A stretch of DNA of 50,482 nucleotides from Burkholderiaceae bacterium (GCA_019232795.1 JAFANH010000080.1:1-50482), one strand, 5' to 3'; positions 1 through 6,864 are shown, counted from the stretch's first letter. Notes: generated by a model from the letters alone, not told the origin. A program made the numbers and translations.

Positions 1-144
1 GACCTGCGACCAGACCTGCGACCTGACCTGCGACCAGACCTGCGACCTGACCTGCGACCCGACCTGCGACCAGACCTGCGACCCGACCTGCGACCAGACC
101 TGCGACTCGACCTGCGACTCGACCTGCGACTCGACCTGCGACCA
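1..144. repeat. 12 tandem copies of a 12-bp unit (GACCTGCGACCN type)
   Basis: Twelve perfect-length units run without interruption. Ten of the twelve bases are invariant. Only the last two bases of the plus-strand unit vary (CA, CT, CC or TC), which on the coding strand changes only the first codon of each unit: TGG, AGG, GGG or GAG. The frame is kept throughout. The array touches the window edge, so its full length is unknown and it may be where the assembly broke. Confidence 0.97.
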
Positions 145-396
145 GACGCCTTCGGCGTTCATGGCCTTCAGCATTTCGAATGCGATGGCACCGCCAACGG
201 TTGCGCCGTATGGCGACTCCATGCGGAGAATGATCATCGGCTTATTGAGGTTGCATGCCTTGTAGGCGCGCAGTGCAGCATCGGTCGCCAGGTCGAAATC
301 GGCATGCTCTGTAGACAGGCCAATCTCGACCCACTTCTTCGTCCAATCGCTGAATTTAGCAATCTGCTCTTTGCTGATAGAGGTGATTTTTTTCAT
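1..396 (-). CDS. DUF6745-like protein with SQV tetrapeptide repeats, C-terminus cut by window edge
   Basis: The frame is open from the ATG at 396 to the left edge (132 codons, no stop), so the C-terminus lies outside. Residues 1-80 resemble the N-terminal domain of phage DUF6745-type proteins (IGLSTEHAD, then an LNKPMIIL strand). The rest is a tandem array of the tetrapeptide x-S-Q-V with x = W, E, G or R. A GAGG ribosome site lies just upstream of 396. The frame stays open upstream to a TAG near 540, so a TTG at 513 or a GTG could extend it. Function is unknown. It would be an early leftward gene under PL. Confidence 0.75.
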   Translation of the reverse strand, partial: MKKITSISKEQIAKFSDWTKKWVEIGLSTEHADFDLATDAALRAYKACNLNKPMIILRMESPYGATVGGAIAFEMLKAMNAEGVWSQVESQVESQVESQVWSQVGSQVWSQVGSQVRSQVWSQVRSQVWSQV

Positions 397-633
397 TTGC
401 CTCGAACCATTGGTTTTGTAATTGGCCCCGGTTACGCCATCCGGGAATTGACGCGCTACGTCAATCGTTTCAGCGACGGCTTCCACGTCGCCAGCCCACC
501 AGGAACCTCCCAATAAGCTGTTGCGCCTAACGACCTACTCGCACGCATGGCTTTCAGAGCAGTGACGCGAAATCTGAGGCTTTGCCGTGGCCTCTACCCG
601 CTTTGTCGCGCCGCTGGGTCGTGCTTGCGGGGC

Positions 634-649
634 TTGGGCGGTCGGTTTT
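634..649. repeat. 16-bp direct repeat, copy 1 (TTGGGCGGTCGGTTTT)
   Basis: Identical to 864-879. This copy lies just past the stop codon of the small gene at 654-851. The other copy lies between PL and that gene. The two copies therefore bracket the first leftward gene. Function is unknown; an antitermination (nut-like) site or a recombination scar are both possible. Confidence 0.8.
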
Positions 650-653
650 TCTC

Positions 654-851
654 TTAAACAGTTACAAGACAGCCGTTCAACATGCGAACCTTGCTGCTCA
701 AGCCGAGGTCATTCACCACGCGCTCGACTTCAGCTTGATCACGCTTACCAAGCATCCGATGCAGCGCTGCGAGCGTTGAGGCGGCATAGCCAGGCGCACT
801 TGCGGCGGTTGCTTTGGCCTTGGCGATTTCCTTGCGGTCTGCTGCGTTCAT
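654..851 (-). CDS. Small protein, first gene after PL (65 aa)
   Basis: I do not recognise this 65-residue protein. It is Ala/Lys-rich at the N-terminus (MNAADRKEIAKAK), followed by two predicted amphipathic helices. A clear AGGAG site at 858-862 lies 6 nt before the ATG. It is the first gene downstream of PL, where lambda-like phages place N-like antiterminators, but I see no arginine-rich RNA-binding motif, so that role is not claimed. Confidence 0.7.
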   Translation of the reverse strand: MNAADRKEIAKAKATAASAPGYAASTLAALHRMLGKRDQAEVERVVNDLGLSSKVRMLNGCLVTV

Positions 852-863
852 GGCTTGCTCCTG

Positions 864-879
864 TTGGGCGGTCGGTTTT
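864..879. repeat. 16-bp direct repeat, copy 2 (TTGGGCGGTCGGTTTT)
   Basis: Identical to 634-649. This copy lies in the untranslated leader between the PL -10 box (896-901) and the start codon at 851, so it is transcribed from PL. Confidence 0.8.
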
Positions 880-895
880 GCTGCTGATAAAAACC

Positions 896-924
896 ATCAT
901 ATACTATAAAAACTAGTAAGACAA
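896..924 (-). promoter_or_regulatory. Leftward early promoter PL
   Basis: On the minus strand, -35 TTGTCT (924-919), a 17-bp spacer, and -10 TATGAT (901-896). The same hexamers occur in PR at 2677-2704, and the spacers of both promoters carry the CTAG-TTTTT-TAG motif, so the two look like paralogous promoters under one repressor. The predicted start is near 889, giving a leader of about 38 nt before the gene starting at 851. Confidence 0.7.
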
Positions 925-934
925 GAAAAACTAG
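904..934. promoter_or_regulatory. Operators OL: two CTAG-type sites in and next to PL
   Basis: Site 1 (904-916) is CTATAAAAACTAG and lies between the PL boxes. Site 2 (922-934) is CAAGAAAAACTAG and overlaps the -35. The stretch 924-940 (AGAAAAACTAGCAAAGA) is identical, inverted, to 2680-2696 in PR. Binding by the CI-like repressor and/or the Cro-like protein is inferred. Confidence 0.65.
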
Positions 935-975
935 CAAAGAATTTCGAATCTCGGCAAAACCTGTATTTCGACTCG

Positions 976-1006
976 TGGAAAAAAGAAAGCCGGCTCAAGG
1001 CCGGCT
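976..1006 (-). terminator. Rho-independent terminator of the lipoprotein gene
   Basis: Inverted repeat AGCCGGC (988-994) / GCCGGCT (1000-1006) with a 5-nt loop. On the minus strand it is followed by a T-rich run (TTTCTTTTTT). It lies 23 nt past the lipoprotein stop codon and separates that gene from PL. Confidence 0.8.
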
Positions 1007-1028
1007 ATTGAAGATCAAATGAAAGCGC

Positions 1029-1757
1029 TCAGAAAGTGAATGTAAGCGTTTTGAATATCTGATTGAGATAAAGCTGGGAGGATATGATGGAGACTAGGGA
1101 AACGTTGCCCGCCGTATCGATTCTGTAGACTGTCTGGCCTTGCGAGCCGATTCCAGCGACAGGATTATTGTATTGCTGGATGACAGTGAATAATACGGTT
1201 GTGGAGCTGCTACCGTCTGCCTTGACGGTATAGGACTGCGTTAAATATCCGTTGCTAGATGCCCCAAATTGGCCGGTTGCGCCAGTGGTCACAGTGGCGG
1301 GGACTGTGAAGGCGGATATGTCGATTCCAATAGATGTCAGATAGGCGGGCGCATAGTTGGATGTGTCATAGTAGACGGTACTCAGTGATGAAAGAGGGGC
1401 CGTCGATCCGCCTTCATTGAGGGTGCCAGTGATGACTTCCGCAGCCCCAATTACTGGCCTGCCATCCGAACTTGTGGCTTTAGTTGTTGCGACGCCGACC
1501 GAGATCGTTCCGGTGCCGGTGATCGTCGTATTGGGCTGCGGACTGCTCGGTGTGCTGTTGTTGATCCAGCCGGTAATCGTAAAGCTGCCACTTAAGCCCA
1601 GCGTGGCGATATTTTTCATGGCGGTTTCTAACGGAACCGTTACGACTGCTGGTGGTGCCGCATTTTGTGCTGGCGGATCGCTTGCGCCGCCACCCCCACC
1701 ACCACATGCTACCAACAAAGATGCCAAAACAAGAGTTGCAATCTTAAAGGTTTTCAT
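1029..1757 (-). CDS. Predicted outer-membrane lipoprotein in the rex position
   Basis: This 242-residue protein starts with a lipoprotein signal peptide: Lys at 2 and 5, a hydrophobic core at 6-16, lipobox LVAC with Cys18, then a glycine run. No Asp at +2 suggests outer-membrane sorting. The mature part is Thr/Ser/Gly-rich and beta-prone. AGGAGAG lies directly upstream of the ATG and the gene has its own terminator. It lies between CI and PL, where lambda keeps rexA/rexB, and points the same way as CI. Expression in the lysogen and a role in superinfection exclusion or lysogenic conversion are inferred. I cannot name a family. Confidence 0.75.
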   Translation of the reverse strand: MKTFKIATLVLASLLVACGGGGGGASDPPAQNAAPPAVVTVPLETAMKNIATLGLSGSFTITGWINNSTPSSPQPNTTITGTGTISVGVATTKATSSDGRPVIGAAEVITGTLNEGGSTAPLSSLSTVYYDTSNYAPAYLTSIGIDISAFTVPATVTTGATGQFGASSNGYLTQSYTVKADGSSSTTVLFTVIQQYNNPVAGIGSQGQTVYRIDTAGNVSLVSIISSQLYLNQIFKTLTFTF

Positions 1758-2095
1758 CTCTCCTCCAGGTTAATGCTTCCCCATTGACGGATTGCGGCTA
1801 CTCCAGCGCAGCTTCAATTACCTGCGTCTTGTAAAGGAGTGCCATGCACCAAAAATCTCGGGTGCTATATAGCAAAAAATAGAATAGACGCGACTTAGTG
1901 GCGTTTTTCTTCAATTTGGTGATCAATAAAAAACGATACTTTGCAAATGTAGATGCTTTTTTGTTAATAAAATTAATATTCGGAGGGCCGCATAAATCCA
2001 AAATCTTGGATATACTGTGTTTTCATCCAGTGCTTTTGTTCCCCGACGACTACGATGTCTGAACCACATGAGCGCCCATAAAATGGAGGGGGACA
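1758..2095. other. AT-rich intergenic region with a possible promoter and inverted repeat
   Basis: I see no convincing gene in this 338-bp AT-rich stretch. It holds the inverted repeat ATCCAA-AATC-TTGGAT (1996-2011), which runs into TATACT (2011-2016), a good -10 box for the plus-strand gene at 2096 but without a good -35. A weak-promoter-plus-operator reading is inference. The ribosome site of the lipoprotein gene is at its left end. Confidence 0.4.
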
Positions 2096-2269
2096 ATGAC
2101 TCGGCCACAGGAAGCGCAGCTCCTACTTGACTTGTTTGAGCGCATTGAAAAACAATCTGACCGAGATTTCATCGTGCGCGTAGCGCAGCACTACGCCGCA
2201 TTAAAAGTCCGATCCGAGCCATCACTTAGACTGGTTTTTAATCGCTCTGACAATACGGAAGCCCGGTAG
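2096..2269 (+). CDS. Small protein of 57 aa convergent with the CI gene
   Basis: The ATG at 2096 is preceded by a strong GGAGGGG ribosome site. The protein is charged and helix-prone (MTRPQEAQLLLDLFERIEKQ) and ends at TAG 2269. Its last 48 nt overlap the 3' end of the repressor gene on the other strand. This arrangement could make the two transcripts antisense. I do not recognise the protein. Confidence 0.5.
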   Translation: MTRPQEAQLLLDLFERIEKQSDRDFIVRVAQHYAALKVRSEPSLRLVFNRSDNTEAR

Positions 2270-2665
2270 CTTTGGCACTATATTGGCGATTTCCATAATT
2301 CTCGCTCTGCCATCCAAGTCAGACCAGCGGTATAAATTGATTAATTTTGCGATTTCATCGTAAGCCGCCTCTGCGACTGGATCATCGTTTCTCGGATCGC
2401 TAGGATGGCCGCTCGATTCCTCATCCCCCTTTCCGTATAGCAGCCATTCAGACGTCGTTCTAAGCACCTCGGCAACCTTTTTAATGCGGTTGCGATTTGG
2501 TGCCGTCTTGCCATTTTCCCATTGCTGAATAGTTTGCCAAGCAACGCCAACAGCACTGGCTAAAGCCTGCTGGCTTTCGTAGCTGCATTTAAGCCTGCGC
2601 CTCAACAGTCGGTGTCGAAATTCTTCCATGGGCGAACTATGCGCACAAGAAATTCTAGCGTCCAT
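2222..2665 (-). CDS. CI-like repressor, XRE-family HTH without peptidase domain
   Basis: 147 residues. An HTH of the lambda-repressor fold lies at about 30-80 (QQALASAVGVAWQTIQQWEN). The C-terminal 60 residues are acidic and helical, with no S24/LexA-type Ser-Lys peptidase, so induction cannot be by classical RecA-stimulated self-cleavage. It is divergent from the Cro-like gene across a 45-bp operator region, which marks it as the lysogeny repressor. No ribosome site precedes ATG 2665, so the mRNA may be leaderless. ATG 2629 is an alternative start, also without a good site. Confidence 0.8.
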   Translation of the reverse strand: MDARISCAHSSPMEEFRHRLLRRRLKCSYESQQALASAVGVAWQTIQQWENGKTAPNRNRIKKVAEVLRTTSEWLLYGKGDEESSGHPSDPRNDDPVAEAAYDEIAKLINLYRWSDLDGRARIMEIANIVPKLPGFRIVRAIKNQSK

Positions 2666-2676
2666 ACATTTTTATC

Positions 2677-2704
2677 TTGTCTTTGCTAGTTTTTCTAGTA
2701 TGAT
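2677..2704 (+). promoter_or_regulatory. Rightward early promoter PR with operator OR
   Basis: -35 TTGTCT (2677-2682), 16-bp spacer, -10 TATGAT (2699-2704). The spacer contains CTAGTTTTTCTAG (2686-2698), the same operator type found at PL. The -10 ends 6 nt before the Cro start codon, so transcription would begin at or next to the ATG. Confidence 0.7.
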
Positions 2705-2710
2705 GAGCGA

Positions 2711-3070
2711 ATGGACAAACCAAATTCAACCGAAGCACTAAACCGAGCAATTTCGCAATTCCCAACCTTGCGGGCATTTGCCGAAGCCATGCACGTTCAT
2801 TACCAGGTGGTGCAGCAGTGGCGACTGAATGGCGTCCCCGCCGAATATTGTCCTGAAGTTGAAAAATTGACCGGCGTGACGTGCGAGGAACTGAACGAAA
2901 AGGTTGATTGGGCGTATGTCCGCTCGACCTCGCCTCAAGCAGATCACCCACACCAAAACCGCTCCCACCCCGACGAAGAAAAGATAAGGGAAACGGAAAA
3001 GCCCGGATTCCGACAAGACCCAAAGAAGCCGACCGCAAGCGGTGGCGATCACACCAAGGAGGCGGCATGA
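2711..3070 (+). CDS. Cro-like protein, YdaS-type HTH
   Basis: 119 residues. The N-terminal 60 form a short HTH of the YdaS/Cro type (LRAFAEAMHVHYQVVQQWRL, then PAEYCPEVEKLTG). The tail from about 75 on is highly charged and probably disordered. It is the first gene rightward from PR and divergent from the CI-like gene. It should compete for the CTAG operators. Its stop overlaps the next start as ATGA. Confidence 0.75.
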   Translation: MDKPNSTEALNRAISQFPTLRAFAEAMHVHYQVVQQWRLNGVPAEYCPEVEKLTGVTCEELNEKVDWAYVRSTSPQADHPHQNRSHPDEEKIRETEKPGFRQDPKKPTASGGDHTKEAA

Positions 3071-3273
3071 GCGTGACTGTTGAGGATGTTATTTCGCAGG
3101 CAATTATCACCGCAATAGCTCGCGGTGATTTTGCAGGAAACATTAAGCCTATCGCAAGAGCTGCGGCCGAAGCCTTCGCTGAGGCCCAAGCCGCATATAG
3201 GGATTGGAAGCCTACTGTCCAAGTTTCTCCAGCCCAGCAGTCAAGTCGGTCAAAAGGGAAGCCAAGTAAGTAG
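3067..3273 (+). CDS. Small early protein (68 aa), unknown
   Basis: The start at 3067 overlaps the Cro stop (ATGA) and has GGAGG upstream. The sequence is Ala-rich and helical for the first 45 residues (VISQAIITAIARGDF), then a short Ser/Lys-rich tail ending at TAG 3273. No family recognised. The downstream stretch 3274-3483 contains no gene I can support; a 15-codon frame from 3422 with a weak ribosome site is too short to call. Confidence 0.55.
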   Translation: MSVTVEDVISQAIITAIARGDFAGNIKPIARAAAEAFAEAQAAYRDWKPTVQVSPAQQSSRSKGKPSK

Positions 3274-3483
3274 CGTCTGCCGAACCCAGTATTGCGTGGT
3301 CTTGTGCTGGTGTATCTGGGCCGAGCAGTTTGATTGAGTTGTTTTAAAGCGCGGCATTCACGATTGAGATAGCGCTTCTTATTGCGTCCCCGTTGTTCAT
3401 GGGAGTCCTTTCTGGAAAGTGATGGTTGAGGAACTGCCACTGTACCAGACTGCGACTCCCACCAAATAAGCAGGAGAAGAACG

Positions 3484-3645
3484 ATGCAGCACCAAGAAGA
3501 AACCACCTGTTCGCACTGCAACGCGCCAGTTGGCGATGTACACGAATTGAAATCCAGCCGCGCGATTTGTGATGCCTGCGCCGCAGCTGTGCAAGTCATG
3601 CCACGAGCTTCTAGCAGCACCACTGCAGCAACACCCAAACGTTGA
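3484..3645 (+). CDS. Small zinc-ribbon protein (53 aa)
   Basis: The ATG at 3484 has AGGAGAAG upstream. Two CxxC pairs (CSHC at 9-12 and CDAC at 29-32) are spaced as in a four-cysteine zinc ribbon. A Thr/Ala-rich tail follows. It sits alone among early regulatory genes. A nucleic-acid-binding or adaptor role is plausible but not shown. Confidence 0.6.
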   Translation: MQHQEETTCSHCNAPVGDVHELKSSRAICDACAAAVQVMPRASSSTTAATPKR

Positions 3646-3720
3646 TTTTTTGAGGGGCACTTTTCCATGTGCCCATTTTGTCGGATTGAAACGATAAGCA
3701 GCGATAACGAGGGATACAAC

Positions 3721-4110
3721 ATGTTATCAAGAGTTATCAGGCAAGCAGCCCTAACGATGCCAAACGAGCAGTTGACCTTGGATTTCGAGCCTGGATTGGT
3801 GGAGCGCTACGGCAGCTTGCGTGAGTGTATTGCGACTGGCGTATATCGTCGTGGCCTTGGGAACGTGGCGCTCGATCTCGATAAAGCTCCAGGCAATTTG
3901 TCGGTGGAGTTGAGCGGCGATGCCTCGCGCCATTTTTCCGTGGATAGCTTGGAGCGCTACCTGGAGAAATCCAAAGATTTCACCGCTGTCTACTACTTGG
4001 TGGAGAAATTCCTCTCCGATAAAAAAGTAAAGAACGACGCGGCCATGTCCGATGTGGTGGACCGATTTGCCGAACTTAAGCGTGCGCTGAATGCTGCGGG
4101 GATCGTATGA
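3721..4110 (+). CDS. Early regulator, possible CII-position protein (129 aa)
   Basis: I chose 3721 because GAGGGA lies correctly upstream. A further in-frame ATG at 3667 lacks this. The core (LRECIATGVYRRGLGNVALDL, then LSVELSGD) looks like an HTH found in conserved phage early proteins, followed by a helical tail (YLVEKFL). Its position, second or third regulator after Cro, corresponds to CII/C1 in lambdoid phages. That role is inference from position and the HTH-like segment. Confidence 0.6.
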   Translation: MLSRVIRQAALTMPNEQLTLDFEPGLVERYGSLRECIATGVYRRGLGNVALDLDKAPGNLSVELSGDASRHFSVDSLERYLEKSKDFTAVYYLVEKFLSDKKVKNDAAMSDVVDRFAELKRALNAAGIV

Positions 4111-4250
4111 AAACCATCGCAAACCAAAGCAACGACCGCAGAAAAGCCAGCTCCGTTACCTACAACTACGGCATTGCCATGGGTGCTATTGAGCGCCGTG
4201 TTCGTGATCGTCGCGCTACGCCGCGCACATCGGCCGCGCCTGCAGCATGA
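4107..4250 (+). CDS. Small basic protein (47 aa)
   Basis: Coupled to both neighbours by ATGA overlaps (4107 and 4247). Arg-rich in the second half (IERRVRDRRATPRTS), which suggests nucleic-acid contact. No family recognised. Confidence 0.55.
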   Translation: MKTIANQSNDRRKASSVTYNYGIAMGAIERRVRDRRATPRTSAAPAA

Positions 4251-4546
4251 AAACCCTCGCCACCAGCACGAGTATCGAGGCTTACCACTCGCACGTCGCC
4301 TGCGGTAAGGCTTCGGCGCAGTGTCAGTGCATCGTTGCATTCATTACTGAGCGCGGCGGCGACTGGTCAATTGGTGAGATTGCGCATGCGCTTGGGTTGG
4401 AAAAATCAACTGCTTCAGCACGGATTTTCGAATTGCTGGAAACCGGCAATTTGGTTGCATGCAAGCACCGCAAAGACAAGCGTTCAGGTATCACCGTTCG
4501 CCCAGTCGGACTGCCAGCAGTAGGACAACAACAACTCTTTCAATAG
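4247..4546 (+). CDS. Winged-HTH DNA-binding protein (99 aa)
   Basis: Residues 25-80 form a winged helix (IGEIAHALGLEKSTASARIF recognition region, then GNLVACKHRKDKRSG wing). It starts by ATGA overlap with the previous gene. The family looks MarR/ArsR-like, but the protein is short and without an effector domain. It is probably a transcription regulator or a replication accessory factor. Confidence 0.65.
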   Translation: MKTLATSTSIEAYHSHVACGKASAQCQCIVAFITERGGDWSIGEIAHALGLEKSTASARIFELLETGNLVACKHRKDKRSGITVRPVGLPAVGQQQLFQ

Positions 4547-4555
4547 GGAGACAAC

Positions 4556-4966
4556 GTGACCGCCCAACTTCGCCAGCCTAACCGCATCATCATCTGCGAA
4601 CACATCCGCAAGAGCGGCACGTCGCTCTCGTTCGATGAAATCTACCAGCTCTACCCCGTAGGAAGTCGACAAGGCTATGCGCTGCGCCAGGCACTGGCAT
4701 CGATGCTCAGTGAAGGCAAGTTGATCGAACGGGATGGCAAATACAGCCTGGCGCCAGAGATCGCCGCATGGCTGGAAGACCGCGCAGAGACCGAAGCGAA
4801 GAAGGTCCGGCCGGATGTCGTACCGCCGCGCACGCCTCCCGTGTTCCGCCCCTTGTCGGCAAAACACATTCCGTCAACGCAAGGTACGCGCCCTGGTTGC
4901 GATGCGCGCGAGGTCCATTTCAAGACGGTAGGCGTCGATGACCAGTACCGGAGGCTGGAGGCGTGA
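4556..4966 (+). CDS. Winged-HTH-like protein with disordered tail (136 aa)
   Basis: Starts at GTG 4556 with GGGAG upstream. The first 80 residues read as another winged helix (LSFDEIYQLYPVGSRQGYAL, then GKLIERDGKYSLAPEI). The tail from about 85 is Pro/Arg-rich. Its stop overlaps the ninB start (GTGA). Adjacent paired wHTH genes suggest a regulatory pair, but no target is visible. Confidence 0.6.
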   Translation: MTAQLRQPNRIIICEHIRKSGTSLSFDEIYQLYPVGSRQGYALRQALASMLSEGKLIERDGKYSLAPEIAAWLEDRAETEAKKVRPDVVPPRTPPVFRPLSAKHIPSTQGTRPGCDAREVHFKTVGVDDQYRRLEA

Positions 4967-5451
4967 CTGCCCTGACCATCAACAGCGCCGAGTCGCGCGG
5001 CAAGTTCCAAACACGCAAGTTTCTGCTTTCCGGCAGCGATGTTCTCAAGCGCGCCTTGGCTGCGCTGCAAAACGTCCCGCTCGATCCAGACAAGCCACTC
5101 GAACTGGTGGTGCGCGAGGAACAGAAGCAGCGCGGCCTAGACGCGAATGGATTGTATTGGATGCGCCTCGGTGAGATTGCTGAGCAGGCTGTGGTTTTAG
5201 GGAAAAAATATTCCAAAGAGGTTTGGCATGAATATGCTCGCCAAAATCTCATGCCTGAAGTTATCACGACCAAAGAGGGCGAACTGCGCTCAAAGTGGAT
5301 TGAATCTCCATCCGGTCAGCCTGTGACTATTTCCACGACTTTTCTTGAGCGACGTTGTTTTTCAGAATACATCCAAGCCGTTGAGGCTTATGGCGCTGGG
5401 ATTGGCGTTCGCTTTAGTGCAAATCCAAAAAACTTACAGGAGTTTGCATGA
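4963..5451 (+). CDS. ninB: NinB-like recombination mediator
   Basis: 162 residues, close to lambda NinB/Orf (146). Matches the family in the segment PLELVVREEQKQRGLDANGL, where acidic and basic residues precede the LYWMRLGEIAEQ helix. In lambda, NinB binds single-stranded DNA/SSB and replaces RecFOR functions in recombination. Starts at GTG in overlap with the previous stop. With ninG downstream it gives a lambda ninR-like block. Confidence 0.8.
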   Translation: MTALTINSAESRGKFQTRKFLLSGSDVLKRALAALQNVPLDPDKPLELVVREEQKQRGLDANGLYWMRLGEIAEQAVVLGKKYSKEVWHEYARQNLMPEVITTKEGELRSKWIESPSGQPVTISTTFLERRCFSEYIQAVEAYGAGIGVRFSANPKNLQEFA

Positions 5452-5957
5452 AGCCTACGGACCCTCTAATTCGATTTTGGCGGCACGTCAAGAAAGAGCC
5501 TTCGGGTTGCTGGCAATGGGTTGGCGCAAAAAAGCCTACTGGTTACGGAAATTTCTACATGAACAGTAGATACATGGGCGCGCATTGCGCCTCTTACTTA
5601 CTTTTCAGCGGGGAAATTCAGGAGGGAAAATTTGTATGCCATAAATGCGACAACCCTTCTTGCGTAAATCCTGAGCATTTATTTCTCGGATCTCCCAAAG
5701 AAAATATGCGAGACATGATGAGTAAGGGGCGTGCCATTGGAATTGCTCAAGGTGAGGAGGCACATCCAGAATCAAAGCTAACCGCAAAAAATGTTGTCGA
5801 AATAAGGCAATTGCGCGCAGGCGGCGAAACACTAAAGAACATTGGTGCTCGTTTTGGCATTACCGAATCGAACGTCCATTACATCGTTACCGGTAAAACA
5901 TGGTGTCATGTAGATCAGTTCTCGGCATCGCCCAGCGAAATTGCGAGGGCCGCATGA
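5448..5957 (+). CDS. HNH homing-type endonuclease with C-terminal HTH
   Basis: 169 residues. N-terminal HNH_3-type domain: CWQWVGAKKPTGYGNFY, then VCHKCDNPSCVNPEHLFLG and ENMRDM. The usual AHR before the core is AHC here. Residues 110-155 form a small HTH (LKNIGARFGITESNVHYIVT) as in group I intron-associated enzymes. It overlaps both neighbours by ATGA, so it is fully integrated into the operon. It is related in design to the protein at 49802-50269. Confidence 0.85.
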   Translation: MKPTDPLIRFWRHVKKEPSGCWQWVGAKKPTGYGNFYMNSRYMGAHCASYLLFSGEIQEGKFVCHKCDNPSCVNPEHLFLGSPKENMRDMMSKGRAIGIAQGEEAHPESKLTAKNVVEIRQLRAGGETLKNIGARFGITESNVHYIVTGKTWCHVDQFSASPSEIARAA

Positions 5958-6196
5958 CACGCCGCTCAACGACGAAGCTAACGTCAAAGCAATTGGCGGT
6001 GCTGAATTTCGTAAATCAGCATGTCCAAGCCGAGGGGTTTCCCCCGTCTCTAGTTGAGATTTGCAATTTTTTCAAATGGACTTCGCAGAATAGCGCCGCT
6101 TGTCATTTGCGGCTTTTGAGGGAAAAAGGCTACATCACTATAGCGTACGGAATTTCCCGTGGCATTAAGATTTTGAAGATGCCGGAGGCTGCGTGA
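5954..6196 (+). CDS. LexA-like HTH protein without peptidase (80 aa)
   Basis: The whole protein is one LexA_DNA_bind-type winged helix (LTSKQLAVLNFVNQHVQAEG, then FPPSLVEICNFF and LRLLREKGYI). It lacks the serine-lysine peptidase. The start is at 5954 by ATGA overlap with the HNH gene. A regulatory role is likely; the target is unknown. Confidence 0.75.
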   Translation: MTRRSTTKLTSKQLAVLNFVNQHVQAEGFPPSLVEICNFFKWTSQNSAACHLRLLREKGYITIAYGISRGIKILKMPEAA

Positions 6197-6864
6197 AACG
6201 TTCCTCACTCGCACCTTCAACGAAACCCATGAAGCGCACACCACTACGCGCAACACGGCCGGCGAAGACCTCAGCCCCGATCATGGGCAAATGCCGCCAC
6301 TGCAAAGCGCCATTTGAGCGCAAGTCGGCACGGCATATTGCTTGTTCGCCGGCCTGCATCATTGCGCTGACTGAAAAGAGCGCTGCTAAAAAGCTTGCGG
6401 CAGAAGCCAAGCGCGACCGCATCGCGACCAAACAAAAGTTGATCGAAATAAAACCTTTGAAATGGTTCAAGGCGAAGGCGAAGAAAGCTCTTCACTTATT
6501 TGTTCGCACTCGCGACGAGGGCAAGCCATGCGCAAGCTGCGACACGATCTTGCGGAATACGGGTAAGCCAGGCGGTGATTATGACGCAGGCCACTTCAGG
6601 TCTGTTGGCAGCGCCAAGCATCTGGAAATGGATCTGAGGAATATCTGGGGTCAATGCAAGCACTGTAATCACCAGTTAAGCGGGAACTCACAGGAATACG
6701 AAAGACGTCTGCGCATTTCTCAGGGCGACGCTTTCGTGGATGAACTGCTGTCCGATAACGAGACACGCCGGTATCGCAGGGAAGACTACCTGGTGATCGA
6801 GGCTTGGGCGAAAAAGGAAATGAAGGAGTTGAAGAGTGGCAAGAATAAGAACAATCAAGCCTGA
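6193..6864 (+). CDS. ninG: NinG/Rap-like Holliday-junction endonuclease
   Basis: 223 residues (lambda NinG 204). Zinc-finger part near the N-terminus (CRHCKAPFERK, then CSPACI), followed by a basic helix, then the nuclease part with CASCDTIL, YDAGHFRSVGS and CKHCNHQLSGN. In lambda, Rap cuts recombination intermediates. GTG start at 6193 overlaps the previous stop. Confidence 0.88.
   Translation: MKRSSLAPSTKPMKRTPLRATRPAKTSAPIMGKCRHCKAPFERKSARHIACSPACIIALTEKSAAKKLAAEAKRDRIATKQKLIEIKPLKWFKAKAKKALHLFVRTRDEGKPCASCDTILRNTGKPGGDYDAGHFRSVGSAKHLEMDLRNIWGQCKHCNHQLSGNSQEYERRLRISQGDAFVDELLSDNETRRYRREDYLVIEAWAKKEMKELKSGKNKNNQA

Noticed and set aside
1..144. CRISPR-like array
   Set aside because: Units are 12 bp, directly tandem without spacers, and keep an open frame; it is a coding repeat.
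1..396. SQV repeats as a diversity-generating retroelement target
   Set aside because: No reverse transcriptase or template repeat is seen in the window, and variation is unit-periodic instead of adenine-specific.
1417..1773. Rightward frame of 118 codons antisense to the lipoprotein gene
   Set aside because: It is the complement of a gene with lipobox, ribosome site and terminator, and shows only low-complexity reverse translation.
1798..2001. Leftward 67-codon frame in the AT-rich gap
   Set aside because: No ribosome site, AT-rich composition and no recognisable pattern.
2222..2665. CI-like protein as a LexA/S24-type self-cleaving repressor
   Set aside because: The C-terminal part is too short and has no Ser-Lys peptidase motif.
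2655..3722. Leftward frame of 355 codons across the Cro region
   Set aside because: It is antisense to several coupled early genes and crosses PR; composition shows no known domain.
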